Part shown: in pieces, positions 12,595 to 47,289 of the stretch
How the letters are laid out: each line of letters opens with the position of its first letter
Numbering within the stretch: position 1 is the stretch's first letter
From: Glandiceps talaboti
Taxonomy: Eukaryota; Hemichordata; Enteropneusta; Spengelidae
Assembly: GCF_964340395.1 (NCBI RefSeq)
Contig: NC_135564.1
Location: 21,345,902 to 21,409,901, forward strand
Length of the DNA: 64,000 nucleotides
Reading direction: 5' to 3'
Translations under genes and position numbers: made by a program
The notes under the pieces: generated by a model
The model's input: the letters and a program-made list of their open reading frames with translations, nothing else
The model's database searches: none
Told to the model about the DNA's origin: nothing

Positions 12595-12627
12595 CATACA
12601 TACATACATACATACATACATACATAC
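12468..12627 (+). repeat. (CATA)n/(CCTA)n tail of LINE B
   Basis: CATA units, then about eight CCTA, then a long CATA run. The order and mix resemble the microsatellite on the other side of LINE B (9323-9516). It is either the element's 3' tail or the split half of a target microsatellite. Confidence 0.95.
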
Positions 12628-13110
12628 GGGTCTAGGGGTCTCCCCCTAGAAGCTTTACAGGTTTTGTTTACTCTTAAAGCCCATTTTAGGCTATTCAGAC
12701 ACTTTCAGGCAATAATTTCCAAGCTTTACAAGACAGTACCATCAAGTATCACACACTATTATTTATAACTTACATACTTACATAGAGTTGAAATATGTTC
12801 TTAATCATTATAGTAAAGGTCAGCACATCTAATGGTAGTATCATTGGTAGGAGAGATTTGGAGTTTTAAGGCAATTTTTTTGACTATCTTGGCAAACATT
12901 TCACATCTTAAAAGACAATATCATCTCAAATTAGCATTGGGTGAAAATCCTTAAGAAAAGTTTAATACCATACTGATTGTTGGTTGGTTGAATGCATGAG
13001 TGACCTCTGGAGGTGAGGGAGTCCTAGGGGTCTCCCCTGCTAGATCCGGAGAATATTTGGTTCTATTAAGGCAATTTTTATGCTATTCATAGCCTTTGTG
13101 GTAATATTTC
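12628..13110. repeat. Three diverged copies of a repeat of about 200 bp
   Basis: Similar blocks begin near 12628, 12845 and 13015. Two share TCTAGGGGTCTCCCC-like starts (12632 and 13022), and all carry variants of TTTTAAGGCAATTTTTxTGACTAT followed by AATATTTCxAATCTTA. Divergence is high, so they are old. No coding capacity is seen. Confidence 0.55.
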
Positions 13111-14392
13111 AAATCTTACTTAAATGGGGCATTAATATTGCATGTATAGTAAAGTTACTGGTACGTTAGAGAACTTTAGGTGGTCATACCTAGTGTATAA
13201 TACTTAATAGAAACTGGAATCTGATGAGATGCGGTGATTTGTAGTGTTGATAACATGTAGAGTCCAAAATAGAAAGTGCATGTCCTCTTCATACTGAAGA
13301 GTAGAACGATTTAGATTAACTTCTTTTATAAACTATCTCTGAAGATTACCATTACGAAACCTTCAAGTTCACTTTTGCCCCAAACTGCAATATAAGTGAA
13401 GCATTGATTGTGAAACAGCCAAGCATTTACATGAAATGTTCTGTAACTAGTGTGGTAGGTAGATAATACATATATATGTATATGTATAGTTATGTTTGAA
13501 CTCTTACATGAAGTAACGTTAAAGAATTTATGTAAGAAACAGGGACAATAATAAATTATACATGTACCAGTCAGTTCAGTCAGGCTATATGCCATTGTAG
13601 AAAGGGATTTTTTTCTTCCATCACAATCCAAAGCACAATGCCCCCCTATCCACAATTTTCAAAACAGCATGACCCCCCTGTCAATTTCAAAAACAGGGTG
13701 ACCCCCTCCCAATCCACCCCCACCCCCCCCCCCTCCTAGGCCGAAGAAACTGACCGGTTCCTTAGCTATAGATGTTGAGCAAGGGTAAGATGGGAAATGA
13801 CTGTTAAATGGATGGCCTGTTCCCCAGCGTTTAAAGTTTTTACACAATGTAGTTTACATTTTTGGCCTTAAATTTCAATATCTTTCTGTTACCTCAGTAT
13901 CGCAAACAATCCTAAAAATCTTGTTATGGCCTGTATTTTGTGTTTATAACATTTTAACCTCGTTTTGTTTTACACGAGAGTAAAATATAAGCTATGTACG
14001 AGGTTACTTTAATCATTTAAAGTTACATTAATTTTCAATTGAATGGGATGAAGCCGAAGGTAGACCCATGTCCACTTTTTTGTAATTTTTACACATTTAA
14101 AGCAATCGACAAACTTGATTTCAAGTTGGTCCAGAGGAAAAAGTGTCTAGTGATAAAAAATTATTTTGTAATATTCTAAAAGGGACATATTTTCCGATAT
14201 TTCATGATAGTGTATTGCTTCTTCTCTACTATGATCTTACCAGTATGTGTTGCGCTTGGAGACAGACAAAGGGAAAATACCGCAAATAAAATTTGACTAG
14301 TAAGTGCCCAGAAGGCTACTTTGACCCGTTTCTCAAAATCAAAATTGTCGTCATCAGACACTACTACCTTCATTTCTTAATTAAATACTAGT
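13111..14392. other. Intergenic sequence with C-rich patches; no gene seen
   Basis: No recognisable coding sequence. At about 13640-13735 short GACCCCCCTGTCAATTTC-like units repeat imperfectly and end in a C homopolymer. The open frames here are short and unsupported. Confidence 0.5.
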
Positions 14393-14479
14393 GTGATTAT
14401 CCATGACACAAATTTAAATGTGATACAGTTCAAAAAAGAGTTCTACCTTGAAATAGACAGTTTTACTACAACGCACACA

Positions 14480-15095
14480 GTTACTGGCGATACGGTGTGG
14501 AACTCATGTAGGAGTTACAGGCATATCAATATACTGTTACGGTACTGGAATAGGCTACTCAACTTAGATGAACAGAGATTGACAAAATGATATATTTTGG
14601 ATTCGCTGATTTTTTTATTTACTGTATGTTTATCTCTCCCTGGTAAGGCGTCAATTTATGTAGTCCGAATGGTTGGTGAAAGCCATTCAGAAAACTAGAT
14701 TACGAACTTAAAGCAATACATACTTTTCAGCTTTATAATCAGTTTTGAACTGTATGTAGTGTTAAATCTCTCTAGGAGTCAACGCCCGCTCATGGCTCAA
14801 CTTTCAGGTGTGTTGCCTCTCCACATCGGTAGGTTTCGACATGAACCTGTCGGAAGGAGAGTATATGTGAGTTCTGTCATGCTATGGATGCCGTTGAAGA
14901 TGAAACACATTTTCTTTTGAGTTGTGATTTTTATACTGATTTGGGAGCACTGTAGTTTGATTTTGCCGATGACATTAAATTTGTAAATCTTTCTGAAATA
15001 TTTACTCGATGATAAAGTTCAATTACCTCTAGTATAAATTCATTATGGCTGCATTTCTCAGAAGAAGAAAACAGTTCGCATAGACACATTTAAAT
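14480..15095 (+). pseudogene. Decayed LINE 3' coding fragment
   Basis: Degenerate plus-strand sequence matches the C-terminal region that follows the RT in LINEs. At about 14515-14590 it reads RHINILLRYWNRLLNLDEQRL. At about 14800-14940, across frame changes, it reads a GVLPLHIGRFRHEP-like stretch, then a cysteine/histidine knuckle region with DAVEDETHFLLSCDFYTDL. At about 15040-15075 it reads FIMAAFLRRRKQ. Several stops and frameshifts separate these blocks, so the copy is dead. It is a different lineage from LINE A, though the domain is the same kind. Confidence 0.65.
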
Positions 15096-15687
15096 ATTAT
15101 TTATTTTACTATTCAGATTATTTGTACTTTTTCCCTCATTATTTTGTAAATATTTCAAAGTGACTTTGTATAGGCCCATTGAGCCAAAACCTCATGTCAC
15201 TATAATCAATAAATTAACCGCATCCACCAAATCTGTAAATAACTTTCAAAGCCATTTTAGTGCCAGAGCCAATGCTTAAAATATAATAATAAAGGTTTTT
15301 GCCCCCGATAGAGTCGTTACAATTCAGCAATTCAAAGCAGATATCAACGCAATGAACTGTCAAAACACAACTAAGTGACATAGAAGATAAATATCCGTCG
15401 TGCGTGCATTCTGCATTTGGAGTTAATTATGCGAATACTATACAACTGAGACTAGTTCATACCGTAATTAAAGGAAATACATGTAGTGGATGGTGATTGC
15501 AAAGCTGAGTGTGATGGCAATGGGGAATGTTGCTAGACAGAGATGACACAAGTACATTATATTTGTTGTAGAATGAAGGTTAGGCTTGCAACTAATAAAC
15601 GGAAGAGGGAATATTCACAATGTCTTTATTATAGAAGTTAGTTTTAATAACATATCAAAATGTCGACACTAATAGTTATAATACTGA

Positions 15688-15985
15688 TCATGAGTGTCCT
15701 CGCAGGGACTCGGCCGCGTTATTCGAGACCATTCTTCTGAAGGAATTGTGTAATTTCAGTAGGGTATAAATCATGGCTATCACGTTTATCAGATTCCTAA
15801 AGTCGGCTGTTATTTCTGTTGCGCTGGTGGTCAGGTTGATATGTGTGTCAAACAAAGTGTATAGGGGAAGCTGTGAATAATGTGATAAGAGTGTACCTAG
15901 AATTATACCATGGCATGGATAGAGGGTCCACAGTGATTTCATATCTACATGGCCTTTGTTGTTGACCACGCAAGTTACGCATTGA
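15688..15985 (-). CDS. Unrecognised open frame, possible terminal exon
   Basis: A minus-strand frame of about 95 residues ends in a stop at 15688. It includes LWTLYPCHGIILGTLLSHYS and DFRNLINVIAMIYTLLKLH, somewhat amphipathic. It could begin at an AG acceptor near 15986, but the pyrimidine tract there is poor. I do not recognise the family and found no partner exon upstream on the minus strand. It may be a chance frame or a decayed exon. Confidence 0.2.
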
Positions 15986-16850
15986 TTACTGAATATTCAT
16001 TAAAGTTGCTAACAAGTCACAGCTACTGACAGAGAGTGGCTTGAGAGAATAGCTAATTACAGCACAAAATGTCTATCTCTTCCTGATAGGACAAAAGCTC
16101 TAAGCATATGTTGCCTACTTAGCCAGTTTACGCGTGAACAACACGGTATTACTTTCAAGAAATAGATGCGTTAGATCGGGAATGAGCAAAAAACTCTCGT
16201 TCAAATTATGACGTTTTCGTTTGTAAACCGTTCTGGAAATCATTCCTACTATGACAAAATTTATGGAACGCCCAGCGCACATCATATTTAATAATTAATT
16301 CTATTAATTTCAGCGGCCACAATATCATTAAAGATAAATAACAAAAAAGTCAAGACGACTGTTGACAGTTTAGTGGAAACTCAAATATATGTATTGTTTA
16401 GTATGGTCAAAGAAAGTATTCAGTGGTGTACATATCACTTTTGAACTTATCAAATTGAAGAAGAGAATAATTGCATTATTGTCAATACATTTCTTCTCTT
16501 AAAAATTCCATCACGATTCTTTTTAATTATTGTCAGTCGTTCGGATGTGGCTTGCAGTTTATGTCAGAGACATATATTAAGCAGTTAAAGGGATATTTGA
16601 GTGTAAAGTTAAGAACGACATATTTATGTTTGTCATCAGCAAGGCGATTACATCATGTAAAATGTATTATTATTAATTTCTATTCAGTATTCAACAAAGA
16701 AATTGTATCGACACAATCGATTGTTATTGTCCAAAGGAGCACTCTGACCTGTTTAGTTATCATTGAAATCTTCAGACTTGAGTCAGCAACATAATTATTT
16801 CAGATTATGTTAGATGGTCATGTCTGTTATCTATAAGAATAAACTTGAAG

Positions 16851-17475
16851 CCTATTATATTATATCATATCCTCACCTATTATATTATATCATATCCTCA
16901 CCTATTATATTATATCATATCCTCACCTATTATATTATATCATATCCTCACCTATTATATTATATCATATCCTCACCTATTATATTATATCATATCCTCA
17001 CCTATTATATTATATCATATCCTCACCTATTATATTATATCATATCCTCACCTATTATATTATATCATATCCTCACCTATTATATTATATCATATCCTCA
17101 CCTATTATATTATATCATATCCTCACCTATTATATTATATCATATCCTCACCTATTATATTATATCATATCCTCACCTATTATATTATATCATATCCTCA
17201 CCTATTATATTATATCATATCCTCACCTATTATATTATATCATATCCTCACCTATTATATTATATCATATCCTCACCTATTATATTATATCATATCCTCA
17301 CCTATTATATTATATCATATCCTCACCTATTATATTATATCATATCCTCACCTATTATATTATATCATATCCTCACCTATTATATTATATCATATCCTCA
17401 CCTATTATATTATATCATATCCTCACCTATTATATTATATCATATCCTCACCTATTATATTATATCATATCCTCA
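16851..17475. repeat. Perfect 25-bp minisatellite, 25 copies
   Basis: The unit CCTATTATATTATATCATAT followed by CCTCA repeats exactly 25 times over 625 bases with no substitution that I can see. Because 25 is not a multiple of 3, each plus-strand frame cycles through all phases; the unit has no stop in any of them, so two long open frames of over 200 residues result. These are repeat artefacts. Interruption-free homogeneity points to recent expansion. Confidence 0.98.
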
Positions 17476-17649
17476 CCACCAAATGCAACAATACAAAATA
17501 AAATAATCATTTTCAAAATGTGTTCATTTTCTATGTGTCACTATCAAGGACTTGATTAAATAACAAAATATTTGGCAAATGTTCATTTCGTGAGTGTAAT
17601 CTGGTCATTTGCATAATTAACATTATAATTAATAACTTTTTAAAAAAGA

Positions 17650-19320
17650 ATTATCTCAAAATTACTCATAGCTAGTGCATATGTTACTTATGTAGCCCTT
17701 GTACATCATATAGGCTAGTTTACACCAATTATTAACAATTTATTTTTTCATTATTCAGGTATTATAATAAATACTTTGTGACTTCATAACCATCCTTTTT
17801 GGAGCACTTTCAGATTACATCAGGTAATCTGATACGTTCATGATAGTTTAAAGGGTCTAAACGGTATATGTCGTTAGTAACAAATACTACAATACTGCCT
17901 TACTTAGAAGACTTGTTATTTTATACCGTTATTGCTAATGCTATGATGTAAATCTTATCGGAGTGAAGCTGAATGACAGAGATATATAATTCGATCTGTT
18001 TACAATAATAACATCTGTGTTGCCTCTTCATTCGGTTTATAAGTTTATTTAAAGCCCTCTCATTAAAACATTACACGTATTAACTGTATATGCTTTAGAC
18101 GTCAGACATGCATTCTCCGGTTTAACAAGCATCTTCTACCGGGCTGTCTTACATGGAAATATTGTGGTCTGATGTTTATTACACATGTACAAATTACATG
18201 TTAGTGACTTTTCGATTTGCTATACTTTTAGCCACTGTGGTATAAACGCGTTTTGGGCGTATACAAACCCCTATTCAGATGAAACTTTCCCTTTTCGTTT
18301 CTCATTCGAAGAAATACAAATATGTGATACCGTCATCCTGACCTTAAATAGCCACACACAAAAACGATCACAGTACTAGTTTGTTTGAAAGAACTACTAC
18401 TCTAAGTTGCCCCTAGCTTTCATTTTAAAAAACATCGTTACAACGACGGTTTACCTCACGGTTTGGAATGAACAAATGCTGCAGGCATATTGCCTGGGAA
18501 GAAAAAAAATTGGAAGGATATAACTTTTTTTTTAGGGATCTCAAATTACACACAACTAGGTAATACTTTCCTTATGTGGCCCCTCTATATCAAATAGACT
18601 AGTTTGCACCAATGAATATCAACTTTTTTCATTATTCATGTGTAATGATACAATATTTTGGGACTCCATTTCCTTTTACCTAGAAACCTTTTGGAGTACT
18701 TTCTTAATATCAAGGCATATACTAAGTTCATGATAGTTTAAGGGGGCTAAAAGGTATCTGGCTTTAGTACCAGTAACAGAGATATACTCCAGCTGTTTAC
18801 AATACTAAAACTTGTGTTTCCTCGTCATCCAATTGTAAGTTTAGAGCACTTTCAAAAAAACACTGTGAACTGTATATGCTTTAGACGTCAAACATGCATT
18901 CTTCGGATTAACGACCATCTTCTACCGGGTTATATTACTTGGAAATATTGTAGTCCGGTGTTCATTACACACAGTGGTAGTGACGTTTTGATTTACAATG
19001 TACTGTCTATTTGAGCCAATACAACTATTCATATATGAAGCACTGCGGTATAAACGAGTTTTTGGAAGTACACACACTCCTATTCAGATGAAACTTTCTC
19101 TTTTGGTTTCTACTTCGAAGAAATACAAATATGTAATACCGTCATCCTCTCCTTAAATAGCCACAAAACGACAAACGTATTAGTTCGTTTAAAAGAACTG
19201 CTACGTACTCGAAGGTTCTACAAGCTTTGACTTTTGAAAACATCGTGACAGCAACGGTTGTGCTGCTGGCAGTGACGAGTTAATAGTAAGAGAGCAAATG
19301 TTACAGGCAGTGCCTGGGGA
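17650..19320. repeat. Old tandem duplication, two copies of about 0.87 kb
   Basis: Copy 1 (about 17650-18500) and copy 2 (about 18530-19320) align end to end. Shared landmarks, in the same order, are TTCATGATAGTTTAA (17840, 18729), CTGTATATGCTTTAGACGTCA (about 18084, 18868), CATCTTCTACCGGG (18130, 18918), CTATTCAGATGAAACTTTC (about 18271, 19080) and GAAGAAATACAAATATGT (about 18309, 19117). Frames are not conserved between the copies, so the unit is probably non-coding or a decayed element. Confidence 0.8.
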
Positions 19321-20537
19321 GAACTAATCTGGAAGGGTAGGTCTATTTTATTTTAGATATCCACTCGTTGGATAGTAACGTTTGTGTAATTTTTAGAATG
19401 AAGTAAATAGATGTCCTATTACAATGTATCTATGTGGATTTGAAACAATTAAAGCGAACATGAATCCACCAGATCGGGGGATTTAACAAGTTCGATCAGC
19501 AACTGATATAACTATGACGTTTCTAACATAATGTAAGTTTATGCTAAGGCAGGGCTTCGATCATGTTTCATTAACAGGAGAGGATCGTGGTTTTTGGATG
19601 GAGGGGAGGAGGGAGGTATTTCGACAAAAATGTCACTCTATGTATCACAAGAACTTGAATGTATATTTGTCGAATTGGTGAAAAATACTACTGTATAAAT
19701 ATAATGACGACGCCCTTGATAGATGTAAATCCTAACATTTCTGAATTCATTTTGTGACGATGCAATACAATGTAAACTATTAATCATCAAAATAATCACG
19801 TGTAATCAGCAAAGATTGCTACAATACTTTTAAATTGTTCATTATATTGAACTTTATTTATGTTATTGTACTTACTAAAGCATGTACTATCCCATAATAA
19901 TCACATTATCTGGAAGCCATGTATAATGAACCTGTATTGACAAAACCTTGCTGAACGTTGCTGAACGTTGTGTCGTGCATGTGCAGATACACCACAGGTT
20001 GTGATTCGTAAATATGAGTGCTTATAAATTTTCAAAGGTTTTCACAACGCTATTGATGACTGTTATAAGAGGCACATGAAAGGAGATAGCATTCTATATG
20101 AAATTCTATAAGGTTGCATTAAAATTACATGGGATAAAAAAAAACTGCACAATCGCAGAATGTTAATAAAGATAACAAGATGACGAGATAAAGTTTCGAT
20201 TTTCGTCTATACATTTACAATGCAATAAATGTCATTTGTCCAGTCCAGATAGAATGTGCGGGATTATCCTTTAGAGTTGTACAAATAAATGGTTATTAAA
20301 ATTAGTACTTCGGAATAGGCAAATAAAACATCAGACACAAACTTTGAAGCGAGAGAATAAACTTTTATTATTTTACTTTATCACGTAATGTGTCAGTTCA
20401 CCGCTGATTCCTATGATTGTAAACCGTTCACTTTTATTTTCCACACCACCCGGATAAATATTAATATTGGAATTTATACTTCAAATTCTCATTTCATTTC
20501 TTTCAGCCTAAGGGTTGATATTTCAAATTAATCATCG
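19321..20537. other. Upstream region of the TRPM gene
   Basis: No coding sequence recognised. The stretch should hold the promoter and 5' UTR of the TRPM gene. A pyrimidine-rich tract ending TTTCTTTCAG at about 20507 could be the acceptor of a 5' UTR intron 30 bases before the start codon. I see no diagnostic promoter element. Confidence 0.4.
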
Positions 20538-43144
<22,607 letters not shown>

Positions 43145-43209
43145 ATTCGGACTCGTGTATTGTTTACAAGATTTGAGAAATAAGAAGAATCTGATCTTTG
43201 CAGAGATTG

Positions 43210-43215
43210 AATAAA
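43210..43215 (+). promoter_or_regulatory. Poly(A) signal of the TRPM gene
   Basis: AATAAA lies 66 bases after the TRPM stop codon (43142-43144). Position and orientation suit the end of the transcript. Cleavage would be expected near 43230-43240. Confidence 0.6.
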
Positions 43216-43614
43216 GCGCGACACTTTGTAGCAACGGAAATACATCTATGCAAAGTACTATAATCGTGTAGTATTGAAATATGGACTGAAACTACTGAAC
43301 ACAACATTTCATATATCACAGTATAAGGTGATGTTACAGACTAATACGGTAAATTATATTAACAAGTTTTTTTCTAATACAAGTGTGAACAGTTACTCGT
43401 GCCCTGTAGATGAACGGCACACCAAGCCACGTAGAGTTCATTGTAGTTATAGGGTTTTGGCTACCAATACTTGCATTTTGAACCGATCAAACCTTCTTTT
43501 ATAAGCACATTTTTCTTTTTCAATTCTCCTTTTCTTTACCATCAGCGCTATAGAACATTACATCGCTATGATATTTGATTTTGGCGCTATACCAATTCTT
43601 TGATTGATTAATGA

Positions 43615-43745
43615 TTGGTTGGTTGGTTGGTTGGTTGGTTGGTTGGTTGGTTGGTTGGTTGGTCGTCGGTTGGTTGGTTGGTCGTCGGTCGGTTGGTTGG
43701 TCGTCGGTCGGTCGGTCGACCGATCGATTGATTGATTGATTGAGT
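43615..43745. repeat. (GGTT)n/(GGTC)n microsatellite
   Basis: GGTT units drift to GGTC and then to GATC/GATT at the right edge, directly bordering the interspersed element that starts at about 43747. Confidence 0.95.
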
Positions 43746-43746
43746 T

Positions 43747-45018
43747 TTACCTCCCGTAAGGGTACGGGAGGTATTAAAAGGGAAAGGTGTGTCTGTGTGT
43801 CTGTGTGTCTGTCTGTCTGTCTGTCTGTCTGTGTGTCTGTGTCATCATTTTCTAAAAATCGGCTGGCTCAATTGTAATGAAATTTGGGATATATAATCTT
43901 TAGGGTAATAGCTAGACCTGATTAGGTGTTGAGCCAGATCTGTTAATGTTTAATTAGAGAAATTTGCATATTAATGAAATCAACTAATTACGCAATATCT
44001 TAAGACTGCATACTTCAATTTCAATATAATTTAGTATATTCGTTAAACATAACAACATACATTTGTCCTATAAAATTTGTTGATGTATCTTACAGCGTTA
44101 ATGAATAATTTGCATAATTAATTATTTTTGGTAATTAGGCTATATCTTAAGAATACATACTTCAAATTCAACATATTTTAGTACATACGTTAACCATAAG
44201 AAAACACATATGTCCTATCAAGTTTGTTGATGCACCGTACAGTGTTAATGAATAATTTGCATAATTAATGATTTTCAGTAATTAGGCTATATCTTAAGAA
44301 TACATACTCCTATTCCAATATAATTCAGTACACGTTAACCATAACAATCACATATGTCCTGTAAAGCTTGTTGGTGTACCTTTCAGTGTTAATGAATAAT
44401 TTGCATAATTAATGAGTCTTGGTAATTAGGGTATATCTTACGACTGCATACGTCAATTTCAATACAATTCAGTACATACATTAACCATAACAAATTGTGT
44501 ATGTCCTATAAAGTTAGATGATGTACCTTACAGTGTTAATGAATAATTTGTATAATTAATGATTTTCGTTAATAAGGCTATATCTTAAGACTGCATACTT
44601 CAATTTCAATACAATTTAGTACATACGTTAACCATAACAAAGCGGATATAACCTATAAAATCTTTTGTATAGCTTAGTTTTAATGAAAGATTTGCATAAT
44701 TAATGATTTTAGGTAACTAGGTTGTGTCTTAAAAATGCAAGCTTCAAATTTCGTATAATATGATACGTACATCAACCATAATCATATGCACCTGTCCTAT
44801 GAAGTTTGTTGCTACAACTTTTTCCTTTAATGAGTATTTTGAATAATGAACGATATTCAGTAATTAAGCAGTATCATACACTCTTACATACATTAACCTA
44901 AGAAAGCATGCTTGTCCAAAAAACAAAGCCTGTTACCATAGTTTTTTTTAGTTTAATGAGTTATTTGCATAATTAGTGATTCCCTTACGGGAGGCATTCA
45001 GTTTAAATCTGGTATATT
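43747..45018. mobile_element. Inverted-repeat-ended non-autonomous element with ~145-bp internal repeats
   Basis: The left end is CCTCCCGTAAGGGTACGGGA and the right end is CCCTTACGGGAGG, followed by CATTCAGTTTAAATCTGGTA. Between them lie a CTGT/GTGT microsatellite, a CGGCTGGCTCAATT block and about seven units of about 145 bp marked by TTAATGAATAATTTGCATAA (44098, 44245, 44389, 44536, 44679 and others). There is no coding capacity. Related ends or units occur at 28920-29065, 30190-30440 and 51109-51998, so it is a family. Confidence 0.7.
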
Positions 45019-46172
45019 TATGTATTATGTTTTAACCCTATTGACCTGCAGTGATGAACCACTTGGTTAAGTCGTATTAACACAATTTTCGTATGTCGAG
45101 TACCAGACTGGGTTATTTTTCAACAAATCACGGGCGATGGTAGATTTGGTGTCAGAAATGATTACAAATAAAATTTGTAAACGGAGCTGTACCTTCGACA
45201 TCAAAATCTAAACTTCAATTATTTCCATTATAATGATAATGACAAGGAGAATTCACTGAGTTCACCTTGGGTTCCAACATAAATGAGGGCCATAAAAGTG
45301 TTGGGAGTAGGGTAAAGAAAATGATTATTTTGTTGTATTACTTATTTGAGAAAGCACCATCCAATTTTTTTTAATTTAAAAGTTTGGTTTTTTTTTACTT
45401 TGAATGTGATATCTTTTCGGTAACTACTTTGAAAGATGTGGCATTAGGCCGACCAGTAGCAATCAAGGTGATAATTGTCTTTCTCCCAAAACAAGATGTA
45501 TGGTGTCTGGCTAAGTACCTCCCAGTATAGGTTAGAGCTAATTAGAGACATCTCCGTATGCGTGTGAAATCCACATCCTGTGGAAAGTAATCTCATTCAG
45601 AGTATCATTTTGTTGGCTATCACTGTTATTTTAATGTATCATATTGTACCACATAATTTTATATCTCCACTTTAGTGTAGGTGACAGAAGGGGTGGCCAA
45701 AATATTGCTTGAGTTTCATATGGCGGGGCTTAACATTTTTTGAGAAGAGAAGGTGAGAGGAGCTACAACATTTGTGTAACCGTAAATTGTGTACATTTCC
45801 TAACTGTAGCTATGCAGACAAATTGCAAGAGATAGTATCAAGATAGTAACTCGACCTGAAATGTTTTGCTATCATTATATATGGTTTGTTTTATCCTTGT
45901 CAAGCATTGTGAAAAAATGAAATTCTACCTACTTATCCAGTGTGATGGGTTAGGTTGCCCGTTGACCAGCTTTTTTTCTAGCCTTACATATAATATTTAA
46001 TTGCGTATGCCAAAATAGATATTATGTAAATTCTATGCAAATTTATGTAAATTAGTCACTTTTCTAAATTTTAAATGCATGATTGCACCAAGACAAAGTT
46101 CTGCTCTGGCAATTTGGTCAGGCTACGGCCCTGGTATGTCACTCAATTACGTGATTGTTGTTTAGTGATTTA
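45019..46172. other. Intergenic sequence; no gene seen
   Basis: I see no coding similarity, RNA gene or repeat array in this stretch. Confidence 0.5.
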
Positions 46173-46602
46173 CAGATATTTGATATCAGTTTACCAACCT
46201 ATAATTAGTAACAGATATTTGATATCAGTTTACGAACCTATAATTAGTAACAGATATTTGATATCAGTTTACCAACCTATAATTAGTAACAGATATTTGA
46301 TATCAGTTTACCAACCTACAATTAGTAACAGATATTTGATATCAGTTTACCAACCTATAATTAGTAACAGATATTTGATATCAGTTTACCAACCTACAAT
46401 TAGTAACATATATTTGATATCAGTTTACCAACCTATAATTAGTAACAGATATTTGATATCAGTTTACCAACCTATAATTAGTAACAGATATTTGATATCA
46501 GTTTACCAACCTATAATTAGTAACAGATTTTTGATATCAGTTTACCAACCTATAATTAGTAACAGATATTTGATATCAGTTTACCAACCTATAATTAGTA
46601 AC
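46173..46602 (+). repeat. 39-bp minisatellite, 11 copies, open frame of 13-residue units
   Basis: Unit AGATATTTGATATCAGTTTA plus CCAACCTATAATTAGTAAC repeats 11 times with five or six scattered substitutions. Since 39 is a multiple of 3, one plus-strand frame stays open as RYLISVYQPIISN units inside a 181-codon frame (46075-46620). No neighbouring exon or splice site supports translation. Confidence 0.93.
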
Positions 46603-47064
46603 AGTTACATCTTTCACTAGACTTTATATATACCGATATTTGATATTATATATTGGTAATGATCTCATCGTATACCAATATACCAATTCTTCATATAATC
46701 AAACCTTGGTATACTTTGCCCAAAGATGATAAGTTTAAAGCTCGTCGATATCTGTTCGCTCAGTTATTCGATTTTGATTTTGAACTCAATATCGTTTTTG
46801 AACATAAATGAACGTGCAATTATGAATTCAAACGGCTATATGATTTAAATGATGTTCCCGGGCCACTACATATGGTATAAGATAAAAACTTTACGACCCA
46901 GACATCAGTTTTGCAGACCCCAGTAGTACAGCTTACGGGTGCTCATATAGTTGGGTCATTCCAGCGTACAACCTCAGTTCGCAAACCCCATATCCAGACC
47001 ATTAAGGTTAATATTATGTAGATTAGGAATTTTGAATTCACATTCTCGATGTTAATCTTTTTTA

Positions 47065-47289
<225 letters not shown>

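Larger units (their letters stand above)
9517..12627 (+). mobile_element. 5'-truncated non-LTR retrotransposon (LINE B)
   Basis: Plus-strand element with a partial endonuclease, a full reverse transcriptase domain, a 3' UTR of about 400 bases containing a (TTG)n run at 12128-12180, a near-terminal CAATAAA and a CATA/CCTA-rich tail at about 12468-12627. The 5' junction abuts the (CATA)n microsatellite at 9516. The element therefore has CATA/CCTA repeats on both sides. The endonuclease starts internally, so this copy is 5'-truncated. Confidence 0.88.

Noticed and set aside
16814-17506. Two overlapping frames of more than 200 residues
   Set aside because: Both are translations of a stop-free 25-bp satellite unit, identical in sequence and offset only in phase.
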